From an uncultured Bacteroidia bacterium (GTDB lineage Bacteria; Bacteroidota; Bacteroidia; SpSt-205), in assembly GCA_937995505.1 (NCBI GenBank), contig CALKJV010000080.1, positions 1-10,722 of the forward strand: 10,722 nt of DNA, written 5' to 3'. Within the stretch, counting starts at the first letter, position 1. Every line of letters starts with the position of its first letter. The notes beneath the pieces were generated by a model. That model worked only from the letters and a program-made list of their open reading frames with translations, had not been told where the DNA came from and did not search any database. Below are positions 5,946 to 10,722 of the stretch, one piece after another. A program made the position numbers and the translations under genes.

Positions 5946-7818
5946 GCACGAGGAATCTACTTATGGCCTGCTGCCCTTCTGCCCCTTTCCACAGTAGGAG
6001 ATAGATGCCCGCCGGCAGCTCCACCGCAAACTCCCAGCTGGGAGGGGATACCGCTTCTGCGTGCAAGGGTCGGCCGGTTACGTCTCGTATTTCAACTGTG
6101 CCGGGCCCGGGCAGGCTCGCGCGCAATCGCTGTCCCACTTGCACAGGCACAGGATGCACCTGCAGCCCCTCCGCTCCCACTCCTTCCACCCCCAAAGTAG
6201 GGTCTTGGGTTAGGTTATCCACCTGCCGCAGGATGTGGTAGTTCGGGTCAAGGGCCACTTGGGTAACCGTACCTACCCCAGACAGGTAAAAGGCTTCTAC
6301 GGCCTGGCTCTGGAAGAGTCGTACAAGCGTATCGGGCTGCCCTTGCCGGGTCAGACGCAATTCCACCGGCGTTTCAAAGAAAGGCACACTCGCACTCCAG
6401 CTGCCTTGCTGACTCAGTTGCACCCATAACCCTCCACCGGTAGAATTCCACCGCACCGAAAATATCGGATGCCCCTCCCCGTAGTACCACTGCTGGAAAA
6501 AAGTATTCCAGCTCGTACCCGTCGCTTGCTCCAAGGTCCGTTGAAAGTCAGCCTGATAGGCTCCCCCCCCTCCCTGGTCTTGGAGATACTGCCGCAAAAC
6601 AGCCCAAAAGAGCGAGTCAGACCCCAGCCGGAAGCGAATCATATGAAGCAAATAAGCCCCCTTCTGATAGGAAAGGCGGCTATCAAATATGCGGCCATCA
6701 TTCAGCGTATCTCGCACCCATACGCTGCCGCGGTTGTTAGCTACGATGTCATCATGGGTTTGGATTAGCCAGTTTCTCGCTGCGGCGGGGGTTCCTAAGG
6801 CTTGTAAGGCTACATATTCGCTATAGCTGGCAAAGCCCTCGTTGAGCCAGATATCCTGCCAACTTGCGCAAGTAACCCAATCCCCAAACCACTGATGGGC
6901 AAGCTCGTGGGCCGTGAGGGTAAAGGTGAAAAAGCCCTGTGTGGTCATAGTCTGATGTTCCATACCCCCCGAAAAGGGCGCCATCATGTGCCCATACTTC
7001 TCTCGCCAGAAAGGATACGGCCCATACCGCAACGAAAACTCTCGCAGCAGCGCTGCCGTGGTATCAATTTGCGCCTGGAAGGTGGGCAAAGTCTGGGGGT
7101 TATTGTAGACGTAGTTTTGCACGAGCATGGGTTGTGGCACGCCAGGCAGGTTTACCGAAAAGCTATAGTCAATGTACTCAGCCACAGCAAAAGCTACCAG
7201 GTAATAGGCTATGGGGTAACGGCTCTTCCAGCGGAAGCGCACCTTTTGCGCCGGAAGCGTGTCTATTCCCTCTAAGAGTCCATTGCCCCCCACGCGAGTG
7301 CCTAAGGGGGCCGTGGCAAAAAGCCATACCGAGTCAGCTTTATCGGTCAGGATCTGCTTGCAAGGCCACCAAGTGTGTGCATAGAAGGGCTGCGTGAGGG
7401 TCCAGGTAACTTGATTTCCCCAGCTCGGCGACTGGCGATTGAAGATGCCCGTGGCTCCAGTGCTGGGAGGAGTGCCCCGATAATACACAATCGCCTCTAC
7501 AATAGCGCCCTGAGAGGGCTGGGGGTTGAGAGGGATTCGTACCGTATGCCCCCTCCGAATAAACGACCGCTTCTGCCCATCCACATATACAGAGTCCACG
7601 GTAAGGGCACTATGCAGCTCAAAAGCCAAGGTGTCTAACGCAGGGGCAGTCACTACGGCTCGCGTGAGCACCCATGAGGGCCCTAAGGTCATGCTTGTGT
7701 GGGAGACTTGGAGGTTTAGCCACCAGAACTTCGCATCATACTTAAGGAGTAAAGCTCGGGTCGCTGCGTCTTGCTGCGCCCACAAAAGGGCTAGGACTAA
7801 GCCAAGGTATCGCCACAT
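5938..7818 (-). CDS. Secreted M1 family zinc aminopeptidase with T9SS type A sorting domain
   Basis: The 626-residue product begins with a short hydrophobic stretch (about 5-14, LGLVLALLWA) that probably is a Sec signal peptide cleaved near AQQ. The M1 metallopeptidase core is complete: exopeptidase motif GGMEH (284-288), zinc site HELAH (304-308) with the third ligand Glu327 exactly 18 residues on in WLNEGF, and Tyr384 in SYQKGA, the usual transition-state tyrosine. A beta-rich region follows, and residues about 552-626 form a Por secretion/T9SS type A sorting domain (HPVPVQVGQRLRASL, VEIRDVTGRPL, LPAGIYLLLW, end ISRFLVQP). It should be exported through the outer membrane by the type IX system, then anchored or released, and remove N-terminal residues from peptides outside the cell. 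A TACCTTTG box lies 4 nt before ATG 7818. It seems to be a single-gene unit divergent from leuS. Confidence 0.93.
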   Translation of the reverse strand: MWRYLGLVLALLWAQQDAATRALLLKYDAKFWWLNLQVSHTSMTLGPSWVLTRAVVTAPALDTLAFELHSALTVDSVYVDGQKRSFIRRGHTVRIPLNPQPSQGAIVEAIVYYRGTPPSTGATGIFNRQSPSWGNQVTWTLTQPFYAHTWWPCKQILTDKADSVWLFATAPLGTRVGGNGLLEGIDTLPAQKVRFRWKSRYPIAYYLVAFAVAEYIDYSFSVNLPGVPQPMLVQNYVYNNPQTLPTFQAQIDTTAALLREFSLRYGPYPFWREKYGHMMAPFSGGMEHQTMTTQGFFTFTLTAHELAHQWFGDWVTCASWQDIWLNEGFASYSEYVALQALGTPAAARNWLIQTHDDIVANNRGSVWVRDTLNDGRIFDSRLSYQKGAYLLHMIRFRLGSDSLFWAVLRQYLQDQGGGGAYQADFQRTLEQATGTSWNTFFQQWYYGEGHPIFSVRWNSTGGGLWVQLSQQGSWSASVPFFETPVELRLTRQGQPDTLVRLFQSQAVEAFYLSGVGTVTQVALDPNYHILRQVDNLTQDPTLGVEGVGAEGLQVHPVPVQVGQRLRASLPGPGTVEIRDVTGRPLHAEAVSPPSWEFAVELPAGIYLLLWKGAEGQQAISRFLVQP

Positions 7819-7822
7819 TCTT

Positions 7823-7830
7823 CAAAGGTA
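7823..7830 (-). promoter_or_regulatory. Putative -7 promoter box (TACCTTTG) for the M1 aminopeptidase gene
   Basis: On the minus strand TACCTTTG is followed by AAGA and then the ATG start. It matches TAnnTTTG exactly. A TTTG lies only a few bases upstream (in CTATTTGT), too close to act as the -33 element, and nothing clear is found at the usual distance. Confidence 0.6.
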
Positions 7831-7835
7831 ACAAA

Positions 7836-7846
7836 TAGGCTGCCTA
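7836..7846. repeat. 11-base odd palindrome TAGGC-T-GCCTA in the divergent spacer
   Basis: The two 5-base arms are exact inverted copies around a single T. The site starts six bases upstream of the M1 gene's -7 box, a location suited to an operator. Arms this short often arise by chance, so the call rests on location alone. Confidence 0.25.
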
Positions 7847-7873
7847 CCCTCTGCGCTTTAACGGGGGCTTTTG

Positions 7874-7881
7874 TACTTTCG
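7874..7881 (+). promoter_or_regulatory. Putative -7 promoter box (TACTTTCG) for leuS
   Basis: TACTTTCG matches TAnnTTTG at all but one fixed position and ends 6 nt before ATG 7888. No good -33 element is seen. Transcription from here would begin at or within a few bases of the start codon. Confidence 0.45.
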
Positions 7882-7887
7882 CATGCC

Positions 7888-10683
7888 ATGTCCTTCAAGC
7901 TGCTGGATGAGAAATGGCAAGCCAAATGGGAAAAAGAAGGCTCTTACGAGGTCACCGAAGACCCTACCCGCCCCAAATTCTACATCTTGGACATGTTTCC
8001 CTATCCCTCTGGGGCGGGGCTCCATGTAGGGCATCCCTTGGGATATATCGCCACCGACATCATAGCTCGCTACAAGCGCCACCAAGGGTATGTAGTGCTC
8101 CATCCGATGGGGTTTGACTCTTTTGGGCTGCCTGCGGAGCAATATGCGCTGCGCACCGGCATACATCCGGCTATTACGACAGAAAAAAACATTGAACGCT
8201 ACACGCAGCAGCTCAAAAAAATTGGCCTGGGATATCCGTGGAGCCGAGCTGTACGCACGAGTGACCCTGCGTACTATCGCTGGACGCAGTGGATATTTTT
8301 GCAGCTTTTCTCGCACTGGTACGATAAGAAGCTCCAGCGAGCTCGGCCGATTTCGGAGTTAGAGGTACTTTTTGCACAACAAGGCAATATCGGCATAGAA
8401 GCTGCCACAGATTACTTGGGCCACTTCACGGCAGAGGAGTGGGCTAGCTGGAGCGAACGCCAACGCGCGGAAGTGCTTCTGCAGTACCGTTTAGCCTACC
8501 CAAAAGAAGCTCTCGTCAACTGGTGCCCTGCCCTCGGCACCGTTTTAGCAAACGAAGAAGTGAAAGACGGTCTCTCCGAACGCGGGGGCCATCCCGTCTA
8601 CCGGGTTCCTATGCGCCAGTGGTTTTTACGGATTACGGCTTATGCGGACCGACTTTTGGCGGGGCTGGAGACGCTGGATTGGCCTGAGGCTATTCGCGAG
8701 CAGCAGCGCCATTGGATCGGCCGTTCAGAGGGCGCCTATATCCTCTTTGAGGCAGAAGATGCAGCAGGCTCTCGCATACCTATTCAGGTCTTCTCCACTC
8801 GCCCGGACACCTTGTGGGGTGCGACTTTTTTGGTCCTGGCCCCCGAACATCCCCTCGTAGACAGGCTCACCACCCCCGCCCAACGCCCCTCCGTAAAAGC
8901 TTGCCAAGAAAAAGCCCAAAACCGAACTGAACGCGACCGCTTGATTGGCGGAGGTACCCCTACTGGCGTAGCGTTAGGGACTTTCGCCTTTCACCCTTAC
9001 ACCGGCGAAAAGCTTCCCATCTATATCAGCGATTATGTGCTCATGGGCTACGGTACTGGCGCTATTATGGCCGTACCGGCACATGATGCACGCGATTGGG
9101 CCTTTGCTAAACACTTCGGGCTACCCATCCGATCTATCTTAGAAGGGGTTTCTGCGGAAGAAGCTGCATACGAAGCCAAAGAGGGGCGCTTGGTCAACTC
9201 AGATTTTCTGAATGGCCTCACTGTAGCCGAAGCTTTGGCCTACCTCCCGCAGCACCTCGCTCAAGAAGGAAAAGGGGGGCCGGCCGTCCAGTATCGCTTA
9301 CGCGATGTAGTCTTTTCGCGGCAACGCTACTGGGGTGAGCCCTTCCCCATTGTGTGGAAAGACGGTCTCCCTTATCCCTTACCCGAAACTGAGTTGCCTG
9401 TCACCCTGCCCCCCATTGAGCGCTACGAACCCACAGGCGATGGGCGCTCCCCTTTAGCTCGGCTCTCCGAGTGGGTCCAGCACCCCAGCGGCGCTACCCG
9501 AGAAACCGACACCATGCCTGGCTGGGCCGGCTCCAGCTGGTACTTTCTGCGCTACTGCGACCCCCACAACCCCCACCAGCTCGCAGCGCCAGAACGCCTC
9601 TCTTACTGGCTCCCCGTAGACCTCTACATCGGCGGCGCCGAACACGCCGTCGGACACCTACTGTATGCCCGATTCTGGACCCACTTCCTATACGACATCG
9701 GCTGCTGCCCCGTCCAAGAGCCTTTCCAAAAGCTCGTCAACCAAGGCATGATCCTCGGCCGTTCCCTGCTAATCTACAAACGAAAAGATACCCCCACTTT
9801 CACCTCAGCAGACCTAATCTCCCCAGCCGACAAAGCCCACTATATCCCCATTCACATTGACATAAGCCTCGCCGAAGATACCCTGGTAGACATTGAGGCC
9901 TTCCGCCGATGGATGCCCGAATACGCTGAAGCTACCTTTGAGCGAAACGCTAAGGGAGAATTCCATGCAGAGCCCCTCGTGGAAAAAATGTCCAAGTCTT
10001 TCCACAACGTCATCACCCCCGATGAGCTCTGCGAACGCTACGGAGCCGATGCGTTTCGCTTGTATGAGATGTTTTTGGGGCCTCTTACGCAAACTAAACC
10101 CTGGGACCCTAAGGGGATTCAGGGCACCTATCAATTTTTGCGTCGGCTCTGGCGCTTCCTCACCGGCTCAGACGCCATACCAGGCAACCCCACCTCGGAA
10201 CTCTCCGACGAAGAGCCAACCCCAGAAGAGCTGCGCATCCTTCATCATACGATACGCCGAGTTACGGAGGATTTAGAGCGCCTGAGCTTCAATACGTGCG
10301 TGTCGCACTTTATGATTTTCCTGAATGAGATGCAGCGGCTCGGCTGCCGCAAAAAGGCTATTTGGAAGCCTTTTTTGGTCCTCTTAGAGCCCTTCGCTCC
10401 CCACATAGCCAGCGAGCTATGGGAGCGCTTAGGAGAACCTTCGCTGCTCCAAGAGGTCCCTTGGCCGCAATGGAACCCCGACTACCTGCAAGAGACTGAA
10501 ATGGAATATCCCATCTCTGTCAACGGAAAGCTGCGCTTCCACGCTCGGTTGCCAGCAGACGCACCGCCAAACACCTTAGAACAGCTTATCCGAGAAGATG
10601 CGCGCCTTGCCCGCTACGTAGGCGAAAAGCCAATTCGCCGAGTCATCGTCGTGCCCGGTAAGATCATCAATGTAGTCGTCTGA
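7888..10683 (+). CDS. leuS: Leucyl-tRNA synthetase (class I, with editing domain)
   Basis: LeuRS charges tRNA-Leu with leucine in the cytoplasm and hydrolyses wrongly charged tRNA. The 931-residue product is longer than the E. coli type (about 860) because of insertions seen in Bacteroidota LeuRS: about 150-210, where a degenerate zinc-domain region ends in NWCPALGTVLANEE, and about 626-696, before the KMSKS loop. The synthetic site has HVGH (46-49, HIGH motif), WAGSSWYF and KMSKS (700-704). The CP1 editing domain has TRPDT (304-308) and GTGAIMAVPAHDARD (389-403), with Asp403 at the expected amino-group-binding position. The C-terminal anticodon-binding and tail domains are complete. ATG 7888 gives the usual MSFKLLDEKWQAKWE start. 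The stop TGA overlaps the start of the next gene. Codon use is patchy, with a strongly C-ending stretch around 9490-9900. Confidence 0.98.
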   Translation: MSFKLLDEKWQAKWEKEGSYEVTEDPTRPKFYILDMFPYPSGAGLHVGHPLGYIATDIIARYKRHQGYVVLHPMGFDSFGLPAEQYALRTGIHPAITTEKNIERYTQQLKKIGLGYPWSRAVRTSDPAYYRWTQWIFLQLFSHWYDKKLQRARPISELEVLFAQQGNIGIEAATDYLGHFTAEEWASWSERQRAEVLLQYRLAYPKEALVNWCPALGTVLANEEVKDGLSERGGHPVYRVPMRQWFLRITAYADRLLAGLETLDWPEAIREQQRHWIGRSEGAYILFEAEDAAGSRIPIQVFSTRPDTLWGATFLVLAPEHPLVDRLTTPAQRPSVKACQEKAQNRTERDRLIGGGTPTGVALGTFAFHPYTGEKLPIYISDYVLMGYGTGAIMAVPAHDARDWAFAKHFGLPIRSILEGVSAEEAAYEAKEGRLVNSDFLNGLTVAEALAYLPQHLAQEGKGGPAVQYRLRDVVFSRQRYWGEPFPIVWKDGLPYPLPETELPVTLPPIERYEPTGDGRSPLARLSEWVQHPSGATRETDTMPGWAGSSWYFLRYCDPHNPHQLAAPERLSYWLPVDLYIGGAEHAVGHLLYARFWTHFLYDIGCCPVQEPFQKLVNQGMILGRSLLIYKRKDTPTFTSADLISPADKAHYIPIHIDISLAEDTLVDIEAFRRWMPEYAEATFERNAKGEFHAEPLVEKMSKSFHNVITPDELCERYGADAFRLYEMFLGPLTQTKPWDPKGIQGTYQFLRRLWRFLTGSDAIPGNPTSELSDEEPTPEELRILHHTIRRVTEDLERLSFNTCVSHFMIFLNEMQRLGCRKKAIWKPFLVLLEPFAPHIASELWERLGEPSLLQEVPWPQWNPDYLQETEMEYPISVNGKLRFHARLPADAPPNTLEQLIREDARLARYVGEKPIRRVIVVPGKIINVVV

Positions 10684-10722
10684 TGCGCATAGTATTTTTT
10701 GGGAACGGGGCTTTTGGGATTC
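10683..10722 (+). CDS. fmt: Start of a probable methionyl-tRNA formyltransferase (partial)
   Basis: ATG 10683-10685 overlaps the leuS stop as TGATG and opens a frame to the window end (MRIVFFGNGAFGI, 13 complete codons). The opening beta-strand and glycine loop 'MRIVFFGxxxFxxP' is typical of Fmt, which formylates initiator Met-tRNA, and a second translation gene after leuS makes sense. Only 13 residues are visible, so another Rossmann-type protein with a similar start is possible. The overlap suggests translational coupling to leuS. Confidence 0.55.
   Translation, partial: MRIVFFGNGAFGI

Larger units (their letters stand above)
7819..7887. promoter_or_regulatory. Divergent promoter region between the M1 peptidase gene and leuS
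   Basis: This 69-base spacer is the longest non-coding stretch in the window. It contains the M1 gene's -7 box near the left end, the leuS -7 box near the right end and, between them, an 11-base odd palindrome TAGGC-T-GCCTA at 7836-7846. No T-box or other leader structure, and no terminator, is visible. It is too short for an amino-acid-sensing leader in front of leuS. Confidence 0.6.

Noticed and set aside
7858..8316. A 152-codon minus-strand frame opposite the start of leuS
   Set aside because: It covers the leuS promoter region and the conserved HIGH segment on the other strand. The residues show no family pattern and leuS is certain.
8340..8520. Extra segment in LeuRS considered as a possible intein or foreign insertion
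   Set aside because: The reading frame and motif style match the insertion normally present in Bacteroidota LeuRS, and there are no splicing motifs.
9471..9860. A 129-codon open frame on the plus strand overlapping leuS in another frame
   Set aside because: It is rich in Arg and Pro, lies wholly inside the conserved LeuRS core and coincides with the C-ending codon patch, which removes stops from the shifted frame. It is a by-product of composition.
9933..9940. Exact TACCTTTG match inside leuS
   Set aside because: It encodes conserved-region residues, is not followed by a start codon at the spacing seen elsewhere, and a few chance matches are expected in the window.

Overview
The window looks like chromosomal DNA from a compact, moderately GC-rich member of the Bacteroidota. 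Four things point there. The leucyl-tRNA synthetase carries the insertions typical of that phylum. The M1 aminopeptidase ends in a type IX secretion (Por/T9SS) sorting domain. NuoH has a Bacteroidota-like IQDRxGPME loop. Boxes matching the Bacteroidota sigma-A -7 consensus TAnnTTTG sit directly in front of most transcription units. The order or genus cannot be told from this sequence; Arg- and Trp-rich proteins and very short spacers would fit a streamlined, possibly thermophilic lineage, but that is inference. I count only about 120 non-coding bases between the genes.

Layout from left to right: the last codons of a plus-strand gene (1-70, low confidence); gtrA-like membrane protein (67-471, minus); a LolD-like ABC ATPase (451-1131, plus) whose 5' end overlaps gtrA head to head; then a long minus-strand block. 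Read in its own direction (right to left) this block contains a secreted M1 aminopeptidase (7818-5938), a TPR protein (5913-4474), a phosphosulfolactate synthase homologue ComA (4487-3711), complex I subunit NuoH (3714-2806), and the K+/H+ antiporter pair KhtT (2791-2300) and KhtU (2285-1107). KhtU overlaps the ABC gene tail to tail. Divergent from the aminopeptidase is leuS (7888-10683, plus), overlapped at its stop codon by the start of what is probably fmt (10683 to the window end).

Transcription units inferred from spacing and promoter boxes: [M1 peptidase], [TPR-comA-nuoH, with overlapping reading frames], [khtT-khtU], [gtrA], [ABC ATPase], [leuS-fmt]. Six starts have a TAnnTTTG-like box 4 to 7 nt before the start codon, and on the minus strand the spacing is exactly 4 nt in all four cases. 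No convincing Shine-Dalgarno sequence is seen at any start I inspected. This predicts leaderless or nearly leaderless mRNAs and is the most notable signal in the window.

Functionally this is mostly housekeeping: translation (LeuRS, Fmt), respiration (NuoH), cation homeostasis (KhtTU), envelope work (LolD-like ATPase, GtrA-like protein), sulfonate metabolism (ComA) and protein degradation outside the cell or at its surface (M1-T9SS). I found no RNA genes, insertion sequences, CRISPR arrays or phage genes, and no convincing intrinsic terminator. No stretch longer than 69 bases lacks a gene.
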